Assembly: GCA_964035575.1 (NCBI GenBank)
Contig: OZ037836.1
Location: forward strand, 930,001-994,000
Direction of reading: 5' to 3'
Source: Rhynchopus sp. YZ270_cl-10
Taxonomy: Eukaryota > Euglenozoa > Diplonemea > Diplonemida > Diplonemidae
Length of the DNA: 64,000 bases
The translations under genes were made by a program, and so were the position numbers. Positions 10,085-19,720 of this stretch are shown here, one piece after another. Numbering within the stretch: position 1 is the first letter of the stretch; every line of letters begins with the position of its first letter. The notes beneath the pieces were generated by a model that did not search any database, was not told the DNA's origin, and saw only the letters and a program-made list of their open reading frames with translations.

Positions 10085-10321
10085 ATGACGCGCAAACACG
10101 CCGTTTTCAATTTGATTCGCAGACCGATACTGACTCACGAAGTTGCTGTGTCAAAAAACACTTTCCTCTGCGAGGCGGGGTACCACAGCGACAACGTCTA
10201 TCACTCATGCGCCTATGAGTCGCTCAATGGCGTCATGGCTTTTATCATGACTGCAGGGGTCCAACCCTGCACATTGCTCTCACAACACAAAATACAAATA
10301 TGCACACAAATGAAGAGATGA
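10085..10321 (+). CDS. Conserved 78-aa ORF with one ankyrin-like repeat
   Basis: Starts MTRKHAVFNLIRRPIL and ends IQICTQMKR. The segment YHSCAYESLNGVMAFIMTAGVQP fits one ankyrin repeat only loosely. The same ORF, nearly unchanged, occurs at 35343 and 40968, with damaged copies at 51610 and 53710, always about 600-900 bp upstream of a family-2 LRR gene on the opposite strand. Here the LRR partner is missing and the VIPER-like element follows. Conservation may simply reflect recent duplication, so whether it is translated is unproven. Confidence 0.4.
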   Translation: MTRKHAVFNLIRRPILTHEVAVSKNTFLCEAGYHSDNVYHSCAYESLNGVMAFIMTAGVQPCTLLSQHKIQICTQMKR

Positions 10322-10530
10322 AAGATACCTTACAATAAGACAACAAACACCGGTGGGGTAAAAACTAAGAAGGGGTTTAATCCCACCGATATTTGTCTTA
10401 CTGTATTTCATTTGACGTGCACAGGAAAACAATACCATTTTTTTTACCCCAAACCACCCGAGGGAGAGCTGCAAAAGTCAGGCCTAATGCTAACTTTGGG
10501 GGAGGGGGAAAAAAAGTGAACCAGCGAAAA

Positions 10531-10975
10531 AAATGCTCGAGAGACTCGTTCCTCTTTGCTTGTTGCTCAAAAGACTATAAACGGGGGGGAAAAAAGTAAA
10601 AGTTGTTTGTTGTTCGCTTCCACACCACTTCTGCACTCAGATTCAAGTCTTTTGGCTGTCCTTACAAGCGCCTGCCAAAACGCTCGCCTCGTGGGTGTGG
10701 ACTTTTTTTTTTTTTTTTCTTCGACTTGATTTACGATATGGTTGTGTTTGCCTGAAGTACAGAAAGTGTCGTGGAGCACAGGGGGGAAAAGAAGGGGAAA
10801 CAAGCGGGGAGCGGGATACGCAGACGCGCGACTTTTCACGAGGGTCTCGAGCATTTTGTCAAATACTACGTGTTTACTAAAAATGCTCGAGAGACTCGTT
10901 CCTCTTTGCTTGTTGCTCAAAAGACTATAAACGGGGGGGAAAAAAGTAAAAGTTGTTTGTTGTTCGCTTCCACTC
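10531..10975 (-). repeat. 3' terminal block (B1-A2-B2) of the VIPER-like element
   Basis: The 93-bp B unit starts GTGGAAGCGAACAACAAACA on the minus strand and occurs twice, flanking the A unit. A contains a poly-A/T tract, CTGAAGTACAGAAA and the CTCGAGCATTTT end. The A unit also occurs alone at the 5' end of the element. Confidence 0.85.
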
Positions 10976-11021
10976 CGAACCCTTTTGCCATGAAGGGGAC
11001 GCAGCGCGACGTAAAGCTGTA

Positions 11022-13694
11022 TTAGAATACCCTATCACAATCGTTCACACACAGCAACACTACATCTTCCACAGCAGCCTTCTTCCCTCGGGTGAAAACG
11101 TCGGCCTTTTGCTCTTCGGAAGGTACCCAGGAGCAGGAGATTTGGAGGTGACGAGCCTCTGCAGTCTCGAACAGGCTCTGCAGAATGCGGTTCGCACGGT
11201 ACTTCGTCGAGTGACCGTTGACGATGCATTTCACCGCGGGAAGGTTGTCCACGAACAGGTGTAGCTTCACGTTGGACGTCAGGGATGCTGCCAAGGCCAC
11301 CGCCTGGTGTGCGGCGTACAGCTCCTTGTAGAAAATATGTTGAGGTGACCATGCACTGTTGAATATGCCTTGCGCTACTTTCATAAAGTCACCCTCGACC
11401 AACGCTGCCCATTCGCGGGAGGACGCATCTGACCACGCTGTCACACGGGGCACATTCGGCTGTGGGTAAATCCAGTTGTTCACGTTCATCAGTGCGGTTC
11501 TCTCAATGGTTTCTGTTCGTGTCGACGGGCGAAGCGGTACGGGTAAGTCCCAGTTGAGGATGTCGGTAGCAGTGAAAGCTGCAAGTTCAGCTATGAAGGA
11601 GAGAGAGGCGGCTAAAAAACAGAGGCGTCTGTTGGTAGTGTAACAATGCCACACAATGGATCCAAAAACTGTGAAGAACTCTCGTGGGGTGATCTGTGCC
11701 GTATGGAGCCTTTCGCATTCCTCCTTTTTTGAAAATTTTTCGAGCCATTTTGGATCTGATTTGTAACGTTGATGTGTAAGGTCGAAAGCAAGCCCAAGGG
11801 TGGTGAACTTTTGTGTGGCAACCCCGTATACCTCCCCGTCCGCGTGCATGGTTGCGTTCACGTAAGCGCATCGGTTCAGAAATTTCTTGTAGTTTTCTTC
11901 CACTCCCTCACGTGTTTGGGACAGTAAGATGAAGTTGTCGACCCATGTAACACCCTCCTCGTCAGGTAGAAGCGTGCGCGCAGTCCTCTGTGCCAAACAT
12001 GGGGCGAACGACCAGCCCATGCATAAAACCTTTAACCACGCATGGACAAAATCGCCACGAGCATTCCCCACATTTATGCCGAAAAACGGCCGTATGTCGC
12101 TGTGGAGTGGGAACTGGTAAAACCAGCTTTGTCCGTCAGTGAGGATGGTCCATCTCTGTATCAGAATTCTGCTGATCACGTCAGTAATGAGTGGTAGTCG
12201 CATTTGGGGAGGTCGCACCATGAGGTCGTTGAGCTTTCTCCCATCCATGACGAATCTCAAACCCCCGGATGATTTTTTGACTGTGAAACCGTGCATCACT
12301 ACAGACTGGGGACCGGATGCCTTTTCTAGGACGTCGTATTTTTGCAGGTCTTCAAAATGGGAGCCCATGTGTCGTGATATGCGGTTTTTGAGACGTGGGT
12401 CGGCTGTAAGTTTGGAGAGGGCATCTTCTCTGAAGACTTTGCAGAAGACAGTTTTTGTGGAGATAATGTCTAACAAGTTGTATGGTTCTCCTGCTTCACC
12501 CCTTAATTCGCCCCTTATGTCAATCTCTTTGAGCTTTTGGATGTCGATTCGGGTCGTGCATATGGGAGCAATCCTGTCAGAGCCTGGGGATCGTGTCTTC
12601 GATGTGGGGTTCCTGATGGTACGGTCTCTGAAGTGGACAGCAATAGCTTCATCGTATAGCATTTGCAGAGGACCGAATTCTTCACCTTCAGGGGAGGAGG
12701 ACGGGAGTTGTACATCTGGAACATCTTTGTTTATATCATGGATCGGTGGAGGGGTCAGGGCTGTGTCATAGTTGGAGAAAAGCGATGGGCCAAACTGTTT
12801 TTGGGGGAAACATTTCTGGACGTTCAGTCGTCTAATTTTATGCGTAGGGCCTGTGACAGTGATGCTGTGTCTGCAACTCTCCTTATCCCCGCCGCCGGCA
12901 GGTATCGCAGCAACCCCTCTATGGTTTTGTGTCTGGACACCTTTTGTATTTCCTCCAACGGCATTCCTTCCTTCAGGAGTTGGTAGCACGCTCCTCGCCT
13001 CAACGAGTGCGGGGTGAGGGTGGGGTTCACTTTCTTTAGTGCGGTATTGATGTGTTGGAACGTCACGTCTTTGAAGATGAGTGTGTCTCGTGACCTCTTC
13101 GCCGTCTTGAGGAGCTTCTTTAGGGTGAGAAAAGAGGAGTGTTCGATGTTCAGACCTGTCTGTTGGCCGATACGGAAAGGATCGGATTTCGTGGTTACCC
13201 AGTTCACGCTGGTGACTCCGTCCTCTCGGGTCACCACCTCCTCCGCACGCAGCCGCAGCACATCCGATGCCCTTGCCGCACCCAGCCAGCACATGCTGAT
13301 TGCCAGCTTCAGCACGGGGGAGGGAGTCTGGCGGAGTGTCTCCTCTACCTCCTCTGGGCATGCCGGTACTGCCTGCTGTTTCGGCTTCAACGCCCCCAAT
13401 CTCTTCAATGCCCCCCGGTAATCCTCCAACAGCATTGAGAATGCCATTTTGTGGTAGGCCATTCGTTGCAATGCGGAGACGATGTCGTAGGAGTACTGAA
13501 GGGCGCTGCTGTTGGCGATGCAGTCCATCTCTCGCAAGCGCTCGACCCACAGCACAATGGCCAGATCCATCTCCAGGGGGTTTCCGGTGCAGGCCTCCCA
13601 CTTCTGCTTGAACTCCAGAAACCTCCGGAACAGGTACGACAGGTTCTGCCATCTGTCTCTCGAGAGGGATTTCTTCAGGGTGTCCTTCACGCAA
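11022..13694 (-). CDS. Reverse transcriptase / RNase H of the VIPER-like element
   Basis: The recognisable product lies in the 3' two thirds (below about 12824). The upstream part of this open frame overlaps the recombinase gene and is largely its shadow. RT features: GLRFVMDGRKLND, ILTDGQSWFYQFPL, and the catalytic block GVTWVDNFILLS, where a VDN-type motif stands for the usual DD. RNase H features: VTAWSDASSREWAALVEG, LHLFVDNLPAVKCIV and a late KADVFTRG. Overlap of neighbouring frames is normal in this family. Confidence 0.85.
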   Translation of the reverse strand: MREGHPEEIPLERQMAEPVVPVPEVSGVQAEVGGLHRKPPGDGSGHCAVGRALARDGLHRQQQRPSVLLRHRLRIATNGLPQNGILNAVGGLPGGIEEIGGVEAETAGSTGMPRGGRGDTPPDSLPRAEAGNQHVLAGCGKGIGCAAAACGGGGDPRGRSHQRELGNHEIRSFPYRPTDRSEHRTLLFSHPKEAPQDGEEVTRHTHLQRRDVPTHQYRTKESEPHPHPALVEARSVLPTPEGRNAVGGNTKGVQTQNHRGVAAIPAGGGDKESCRHSITVTGPTHKIRRLNVQKCFPQKQFGPSLFSNYDTALTPPPIHDINKDVPDVQLPSSSPEGEEFGPLQMLYDEAIAVHFRDRTIRNPTSKTRSPGSDRIAPICTTRIDIQKLKEIDIRGELRGEAGEPYNLLDIISTKTVFCKVFREDALSKLTADPRLKNRISRHMGSHFEDLQKYDVLEKASGPQSVVMHGFTVKKSSGGLRFVMDGRKLNDLMVRPPQMRLPLITDVISRILIQRWTILTDGQSWFYQFPLHSDIRPFFGINVGNARGDFVHAWLKVLCMGWSFAPCLAQRTARTLLPDEEGVTWVDNFILLSQTREGVEENYKKFLNRCAYVNATMHADGEVYGVATQKFTTLGLAFDLTHQRYKSDPKWLEKFSKKEECERLHTAQITPREFFTVFGSIVWHCYTTNRRLCFLAASLSFIAELAAFTATDILNWDLPVPLRPSTRTETIERTALMNVNNWIYPQPNVPRVTAWSDASSREWAALVEGDFMKVAQGIFNSAWSPQHIFYKELYAAHQAVALAASLTSNVKLHLFVDNLPAVKCIVNGHSTKYRANRILQSLFETAEARHLQISCSWVPSEEQKADVFTRGKKAAVEDVVLLCVNDCDRVF

Positions 13695-13777
13695 GACATC
13701 AGTGCGGCTCTTTGGGGTTGGGACAAAATTGGTTCGACTTTCAGTGGGCGGCCTCGTTTTTTCGGTTTGGGGTTCAA
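12824..13777 (-). CDS. Tyrosine recombinase of the VIPER-like element (317 aa)
   Basis: An N-terminal core-binding region (RWQNLSYLFRRFLEFKQKWE) is followed by the catalytic domain, with the first arginine in WLGAARASDVLRLR, the HxxR box in LTPHSLRRGACYQLL, the second histidine in VSRHKTIEGLL and the tyrosine just after, in RYLP. It catalyses insertion of the circular DNA copy by strand exchange through a 3'-phosphotyrosine. It lies between the gag-like and RT frames. Confidence 0.88.
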   Translation of the reverse strand: MNPKPKKRGRPLKVEPILSQPQRAALMSCVKDTLKKSLSRDRWQNLSYLFRRFLEFKQKWEACTGNPLEMDLAIVLWVERLREMDCIANSSALQYSYDIVSALQRMAYHKMAFSMLLEDYRGALKRLGALKPKQQAVPACPEEVEETLRQTPSPVLKLAISMCWLGAARASDVLRLRAEEVVTREDGVTSVNWVTTKSDPFRIGQQTGLNIEHSSFLTLKKLLKTAKRSRDTLIFKDVTFQHINTALKKVNPTLTPHSLRRGACYQLLKEGMPLEEIQKVSRHKTIEGLLRYLPAAGIRRVADTASLSQALRIKLDD

Positions 13778-13852
13778 AAGGTTTGGAAAGAGTGTGTGTA
13801 GGGGGGAAAAAACAGAAAGAGGGGTGGTTTGAGTTGACTCGAGGGGGTGGAG

Positions 13853-14917
13853 TCAGTTCCCCCCCTTTCCCGCCTTATCGTTCTTGGACCCCTCACGGTT
13901 TGCATCACGGTTGTATTCGCGGTTTGTGTCTCTCTGGCGGTCCCGGTCTTCTCTGTATCCACCCCTGTCTCGCGAGTCCCATCCTTTCCCCTTTTTGCCT
14001 CCGGAAGACTTAGAGGCGCGGTGGGCATCGTCGCGGGTCTTCCTCTTTTTGTCGAAAGCTTCTTTCCCCTTTGCCTTCATTTCTTCGAGGAGTCGCTTCA
14101 TGATGTGTGGTTCAAATTTTTCGACCTTTTGCGCTTTCGCCTTCACCTCGTACTCGAATCTCACTTCCTTTCCGTAGACTCCCAGGTGAATGAGAGAAGT
14201 GAGCTCCACAACGGTGGTATGGAGAAGATTAATAGTGGGTGGATGAGAGGTCTTGTCATCAGTCAGTGTGTCTATCGTCAAGAGTAGGCTGTCGATTTTC
14301 CGTGCTCGATCGATCTCGTAATCTGGGGCATCACTTAACTCTGCAGGTATCGTCGCCGTTTTAAAATGGGCGCGTACCGCATCCTTTACCAGCAGTCTCA
14401 TCTTCTTATCCTCCAACTTTGTCCATGTGCACACCACGTCAGCTGCAAAGTTTAAAGGGAGGGTTAGGTCGATTCGTTGTTCCAGAGCGTCTATCCTGGC
14501 TGACATCTCGTCCAGCTTGTTCATGATTGCTTGGAAAGAGTGTTGCGAGGTGGTGTCTGTGTCTGTAACGGCGTTGTTTCCTGCGTTGGTCTCCTCCTCG
14601 GACGATGCGTCGTCAGGGTCAATTTCCTGTGTGGGTGGGGTGGGGGTGACGTGTTTCCTCCAACAACACTCCGGGCATCGGAATGTGTCGGCGGTGAAGT
14701 TATCTAGCACCACCTGCCTGATATGTGCCGGAACGCACTTCTTCAGGCAGGTCACCGACGACGCCTTCCCACAATCTCTGCATCGTGCCCCCGCATGTTG
14801 CTGCGTGCAGGTGCCAAAGCTGCATCCTGGGGCATCGTCTGCGCGGGGATCGTCCGCCTCCACCGACAAAGGGATCGCGTCCCAGTCCACCGAGTCAATG
14901 CCGGGGTAGTCGGACAT
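13853..14917 (-). CDS. Gag-like protein of the VIPER-like element (354 aa)
   Basis: Starts MSDYPGIDSVDWDAIP. Residues about 30-95 hold a Cys/His-rich zinc domain (CSFGTCTQQHAGARCRDCGK and CLKKC...CPECCWRKH), followed by a coiled-coil-like stretch (IMNKLDEMSARIDALEQRID) and a long basic C-terminal region rich in K, R, D and G. A self-associating coil plus basic tail suits a nucleic-acid-binding structural protein. Assignment rests on position and composition, as gag proteins of this group diverge quickly. Confidence 0.65.
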   Translation of the reverse strand: MSDYPGIDSVDWDAIPLSVEADDPRADDAPGCSFGTCTQQHAGARCRDCGKASSVTCLKKCVPAHIRQVVLDNFTADTFRCPECCWRKHVTPTPPTQEIDPDDASSEEETNAGNNAVTDTDTTSQHSFQAIMNKLDEMSARIDALEQRIDLTLPLNFAADVVCTWTKLEDKKMRLLVKDAVRAHFKTATIPAELSDAPDYEIDRARKIDSLLLTIDTLTDDKTSHPPTINLLHTTVVELTSLIHLGVYGKEVRFEYEVKAKAQKVEKFEPHIMKRLLEEMKAKGKEAFDKKRKTRDDAHRASKSSGGKKGKGWDSRDRGGYREDRDRQRDTNREYNRDANREGSKNDKAGKGGN

Positions 14918-14959
14918 TTGGATTAGGGTTTTTTTTTTTTTTTTTTTTTAGATAGGATT

Positions 14960-15170
14960 CGTTCTGGCTCTCAGGCCGGTTTTTTTGTTTTGTTGATGGT
15001 TTTCGATTCTAGCTCTCCGGCCGGTTTTTGCTGATGGTTTTCGGTTTTTGCTGATGGTTTTCGATTCTGGCTCTCAGGCCGGTTTTTGCTGATGGTTTTC
15101 GATTTCTAGCTCTCAGGCCGGTTTTGCTGATGGTTTTCGATTTCTAGCTCTTCGTTCTAGGCTGGACGGT
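14960..15170. repeat. Tandem repeat of about 44 bp in the 5' region of the VIPER-like element
   Basis: Four to five units built around CTCTCAGGCCGG, TTTGCTGATGG and TTTTCGATT, between the A1 repeat and the gag-like gene. It may be a leader or promoter array. Unit lengths vary. Confidence 0.75.
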
Positions 15171-15214
15171 CGGATTCGTTGATAGGTTCGTCTAGCCGGA
15201 TAGTTTGTTGTTTT

Positions 15215-15400
15215 TTTTTTTTTTTTTTTCTTCGACTTGATTTACGATATGGTTTTGTGTTTGCCAATGAAGTACAGAAAGTGTCGTGGAGCACAGGGGG
15301 GAAAAGAGGGGGAAACAAGCGGGGAGCGGGATACGCAGACGCGCGACTTTTCACGAGGGTCTCGAGCATTTTGTCAAATACTACGTGTTTACTAAAAAAA
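15215..15400 (-). repeat. 5' terminal A1 repeat of the VIPER-like element
   Basis: About 185 bp matching 10705-10880, from AGTAAACACGTAGTATTTG to the long poly-A/T tract, with a handful of differences. Confidence 0.85.
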
Positions 15401-16937
15401 AAAAAAAGAGCGAAAAAAAAATTTTCCCTCCGGGAAGGCAGGCCTTTTTCTAAATCCGGTCCCCGTCCCCAGATTTGGAAAAATAAATTTTTTTCCCGCA
15501 CTTTTTTTCCCGCCGTCTCTACTGCGTTTTAGGGGTTCACAGGGGCTCAGAGGAGCCCGATAAAAAATACCACGTGTCTGGATGAGACCGCTCGTGCAAA
15601 ATAACCAGTTTTCGGGGAGGGAAAAAAAAGGGGGAGGGGTGCCGAATCCAGAACACCCCCCCACCAAGTCCCCCCCGTGTGGTTGAACGGGAGTACCTTG
15701 GGGAAATGGGTTGCTGACCGCACCATGAAATCCCGCACCATCCAGGCTGTACCTCAAATATTTTTTTGCCTGCGGCGCTATTATTCATTTTTTGCTCCGC
15801 AACAAAGGGTTCGTTGAGTGACTCTGTGGTGTAAAAAGCTAGATTTTTACACCGTGCCCTAAATTTTTTTTGCCTGCGGCGCCATTTTTTCTTTATTTTT
15901 TTTGCACCGCAAAAAAAAATACAGTCCCTCTGTCCCCAATGTCTTCCCTGGTCAGCAGCGCCGAAAATTATCTCATGGACCACACTTCGCTGAGGCGGTG
16001 TACGAACCAATGGTTCATTTTCTTTCAAGTCTGCCTCAACGACACATTTCGGAGGATTACTGCAGCCCTGGCCAACCTGGAGCCCTCCATCACCCTCGTC
16101 GAGGCACAAGTACCCCCTCCGCCATTCTTCCACACTATCCGTGAGGACGATTTTACGCTGCGTATGAGCAAGGGGCCAGCCCATATCAGCTTTGTCTAAA
16201 AATCCCTCCACCCATCACCCAAATATGGCCCAGATTGTGTTCAAATGGGTCAAATTTTCACAGCGCTTCCCAAATTTGTCATGGAGGCGGGCGCAAAGCG
16301 CAAAAAAACCCCGAAAAAGGGCACAAAAATCACACAAAAAAGACGCGAAAAGGGCGGGAAAACAAGTAATTGCTATCGGAAAAAAAACCGGGTGTGCTGT
16401 GGAACTCCACTCTGAAAAAAATATAATCTACAACACGCCCAGCATTCTGCTCTTCTGCAGGTATGCTAAAACGCTCTTCGTACGCTGCTGAACCCACTGG
16501 GATGCCTGCATCTGAAACTTTTAAACAGTGCGGCTGTCCTCTTCGTCCAGCACCATCTGCTCGATCGCGTTATTGGACGTAGTCTCGGCAGGCTCGATAA
16601 CCATTCGCTCGGGCGGCCTCGGCATGTTCCAGCTCGTAGTCGTCCACAGGCTCCCACGCATCGTCGTCGTCATCAGAGCAGTGCGGAAGGAACACATAAT
16701 GCACAGACGACAACACGTCGTCGATCGCACCAGGCATCGTCACATCAGCACCTCCAGAAAATCGCCAGGATGCTATGGTGGTTTCGAAAATCGCGCGGAG
16801 TTATCCACAGCACACCCCATTTTTTTTCTTAGCAATTAGTTGTTCTTGTTATTATTGTTTTCCCCACCCTTCCTTCAACCCGATCAGTTCGTATTGTTTT
16901 CGCGAAAACATGAAATTACACATTTCAAGAGAACAAA
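15401..16937. other. Non-coding region with two doubtful coding fragments
   Basis: On the plus strand, 15939-16199 reads MSSLVSSAENYLMDHTSLRR...HISFV, which has protein-like composition but no recognised family. On the minus strand, about 16745-16520 gives two acidic pieces in neighbouring frames (DDVLSSVHYVF and TTSNNAIEQMVLDEEDS), perhaps a decayed gene or exon. The block TTTTCCCTCCGGGAAGG near 15420 recurs at 35817. Neither fragment is confidently a gene. Confidence 0.3.
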
Positions 16938-17772
16938 AAATTAAAAAGGGTTCGCCCCCTCAATGGGACGCCGGAAACCATAATTCCTCAGTGTCAGCCG
17001 CATCATTTCAATGAAACCAAAAAGTGGCTTATTTGCATTTTTGGGCTCCGCCCGTGCAGCGGTGGGGTCATTTCGGAAAATTGGACAATTTTTTGACCAC
17101 TTAAATTTTGAGAAATATGAGCCCGGTTCCTTATACGTGGGGCCCATTTTTGGCCAAAATTTTTCTCAAAATCGACGAAATTAAAATTAGACCCCTTACC
17201 CCCCCCCAGAATCATTTCAATACACTACCTGTATTGGTTGCTGACGCGTGTATACAGGAAGGTTGGGAAAAAGTGGCTTATTTGCATTTTTGGGCTCCGC
17301 CCGTGCAGCGGTGGGGTCATTTCGGAAAATTGGACAATTTTTTGACCACTTAAATTTTGAGAAATATGAGCCCGGTTCCTTATACGTGGGGCCCATTTTT
17401 GGCCAAAATTTTTCTCAAAATCGACGAAATTAAAATTAGACCCCTTACCCCCCCCCAGAATCATTTCAATACACTACCTGTATTGGTTGCTGACGCGTGT
17501 ATACAGGAAGGTTGGGAAAAATTAAAAAGGGTTCGCCCCCTCAATGGGACGCCGGAAACCATAATTCCTCAGTGTCAGCCGCATCATTTCAATGAAACCA
17601 AAAAGTGGCTTATTTGCATTTTTGGGCTCCGCCCGTGCAGCGGTGGGGTCATTTCGGAAAATTGGACAATTTTTTGACCACTTAAATTTTGAGAAATATG
17701 AGCCCGGTTCCTTATACGTGGGGCCCATTTTTGGCCAAAATTTTTCTCAAAATCGACGAAATTAAAATTAGA
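16938..17772. repeat. 250-bp satellite, left part of the array (three units)
   Basis: Units around GTGGCTTATTTGCATTTTTG occur at 17024, 17273 and 17605. Units 1 and 3 start with a variant block (GGGTTCGCCCCCTCAATGGG), unit 2 with the block found in the right-hand array (GACGCGTGTATACAGGAAGG). The array resumes at 26177 after the inserted transposon. Open frames that cross the satellite on both strands are by-products of its composition. Confidence 0.93.
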
Positions 17773-17794
17773 CACGACGGACTAGTTATGACCA

Positions 17795-17885
17795 TGACAG
17801 GTGATTTTACTAGTAAAATGACAGGTGAAAATTTTTGACAGGTGGTACCTGTCATTTTGACAGGTACCACCTGTCAAAATACAGG
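17795..17885. promoter_or_regulatory. Left subterminal TGACAGGT motifs of the transposon
   Basis: Five to six copies of TGACAGGTG/CACCTGTCA in both orientations, including TGACAGGTGGTACCTGTCA as a near-perfect palindrome, plus ACTAGTAAAATGACAGG. Such arrays in En/Spm bind the element's own regulatory protein; the same role here is inference. Confidence 0.7.
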
Positions 17886-18085
17886 CACCAGGTACCCAGG
17901 TGCCCAGGTACCCAGGTACCCAGGTACCCAGGTACCCAGGTACCCAGGTACCCAGGTACCCAGGTACCCAGGTACCCAGGTACCCAGGTACCCAGGTACC
18001 CAGGTACCCAGGTACCCAGGTACCCAGGTACCCAGGTACCCAGGTACCCAGGTACCCAGGTACCCAGGTACCCAGGTACCCCCAA
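17886..18085. repeat. (GTACCCAG)n minisatellite, about 25 copies
   Basis: Perfect 8-bp repeat just inside the left subterminal palindromes. It shares GTACC with the TGACAGGTACC motif, so it may have grown from one. A three-unit trace recurs at 59393-59415. Confidence 0.95.
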
Positions 18086-18089
18086 TGAC

Positions 18090-19380
18090 ATAACGAAGTA
18101 TCGCTTGAAAGTACCGTTCAATAACCTTTCTTGGGTGTGCATGAAGTAGCACACAAGGTATATCAAACGGTAAATCAATCAGATAAACGTTACATCATCG
18201 GAAAATTGTTGGCACCGCCCCCCTGTCTTCGTATTTATTACGTCGACAGGCCAAACAGCGTTGGGCTCAGAAGAAGCAGTGCAAAACACTGGGGATCAAC
18301 ATGAGAACCAACTCCCAACAACACAGGCTACCAAAGTAGCAGGTGGGGTGTTGCGGGTGTTTGGGGTGAAAGAAAATCGATTTTGGTAAGTTCCAGCAGA
18401 AAATTCTTAAGTTTGCACTAGTCGAGAGAGGCTTACCCGCTGCAGTGAAGCAGTGCACCCATTTAAGGATGGAGAAGCGTGACACGCACATACAAGTATG
18501 TACGTTACTTCAACAAAGGCTGAATTCTGGTAATTCTAAGGGATGTGAATTCAGCCACCACGCAGGTAGTGTTTTAAGGTTCCTCGCTTTGTTCTGCACA
18601 GCGGCCTTATGATACAAAGGAGTTGCCCCCGCTCTCTTTCGCGCAAACTTAAGAAAATTCTGAAGTAACTACAACCTGGCGTGCGGGTACAGATGCATTG
18701 CTTTGTTCTTTCCTCAAAGTCATGTGTGATCTCTCGGGTCTGTACTAAAGTCAGTGTTTAGATAAGCATCCACTTGACTCGTTCTAACAACCGTTGAAAT
18801 CTAGAACAAAACAACACACTGCCCCTTCTCACACCAAGCCGCCATGCTTCAAGAGCATGCCCTGGGCAAAAATTACTGTGACAAAAACTGGTTTCTGGGG
18901 GAACGCAATATTTTCTTGTGTCTAGTCCTCCGCAAGCAGAGGACAGACTTTCCGGATCCCGAAGTCGAATTTCTTGCACTAGCTATGCTCCCTGGGTTAA
19001 TGGCTATAGCAGTGACTGACAAGAGTTTCCCACCCCCAGATGAAGAAAGAACCGACGCAGAGTTGTGGCTTCTTCATAGTTTTTTCTGCATTTTATAAGT
19101 TCATCCTGTGAGGGAGGGTGTTTTTGGAGGTGTGATGGGAAGAGGAAAAGAAAAAGCAAGAAGAAGAGATATTACTTTTTTGGTGTCGCTACTAGTAAAT
19201 GACAGGTGTAAAGTATGACAGGTGGAAACCTGCCATGTCACAGGAAATGCTGTGTGTGTGTGTGTAACAAAATGAACGACCTCACCGACCCGCATAAAAT
19301 AAAACTTATAAGAACAAAACCCAAGAAACAAACAAAAAAAAAAAAAAAAAGAGAGAAAACAAACAAGAGCAAACACTCTC
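18090..19380. other. Left internal spacer of the transposon
   Basis: Holds a small plus-strand ORF (18844-19098, MLQEHALGKNYCDKNW...) with a good start context (AAGCCGCCATG) but no recognised family. At 19200-19292 TGACAGGTG motifs, a (TG)n run and AACGACCTCACCGACCC appear, and the same block is found inverted at 25300-25370. So an inner pair of inverted repeats flanks the two genes. Confidence 0.5.
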
Positions 19381-19690
19381 AAAAGAAATGCTCGAGACTC
19401 GTTCCTCTTTGCTTGTTGCTCAAAAGACTATTAACGGGGGGGGGGGGGGGAAAGTAAAGATTGTTTGTTGTTCGCTTCCACACCACTTCTGCACTCAGAT
19501 TCAAGTCTTTTGGCTGTCCTTACAAGCGCCTGCCAAAACGCTCGCCTCGTGGGTGTGGACTTTTTTCTTTTTCTTTTTCCCTTTTTTTTCTTCGACTTGA
19601 TTTACGGTATGGTTGTGTTTGACTGAAGTACAGAAAGTGTCGTGGAGCACAGGGAAGAAAAGAGAGAGAGGGAAAACCGGGGAGCGGGAG
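19381..19690. mobile_element. Solo terminal repeat of a VIPER-like element
   Basis: Matches the B-A block at 10531-10850 (ATGCTCGAG...CTCGTTCCTCTTTGC through CTGAAGTACAGAAAGTG), with no internal genes. It is a relic inside the DNA transposon and is somewhat diverged from the complete element. Confidence 0.8.
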
Positions 19691-19720
19691 AGGGGAAAAC
19701 CCGCAAACCTTAGATTTAAA

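Larger units (their letters stand above)
10531..15400 (-). mobile_element. VIPER/DIRS-type tyrosine-recombinase retroelement
   Basis: Read on the minus strand the order is gag-like protein, tyrosine recombinase, then RT with RNase H, which is the order of VIPER elements of kinetoplastids (DIRS and Ngaro place the recombinase last). The ends form split direct repeats: A1 at 15400-15215, B1 at 10973-10881, A2 at 10880-about 10705, B2 at 10623-10531, as expected for elements that integrate through a circular intermediate. No target duplication is expected or seen. The element looks whole, and the A1/A2 and B1/B2 copies differ at only a few positions, so it is probably young. Confidence 0.85.

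Noticed and set aside
15537-16211. 224-codon minus-strand frame
   Set aside because: Crosses homopolymers and repeat debris, no domain, composition unlike the other genes.
17835-18178. Long Val-Pro-Arg-Tyr-Pro-Gly-Thr-Gln repeat frames
   Set aside because: Produced by the 8-bp minisatellite, which reads open in all frames; no start or flanking coding sequence.
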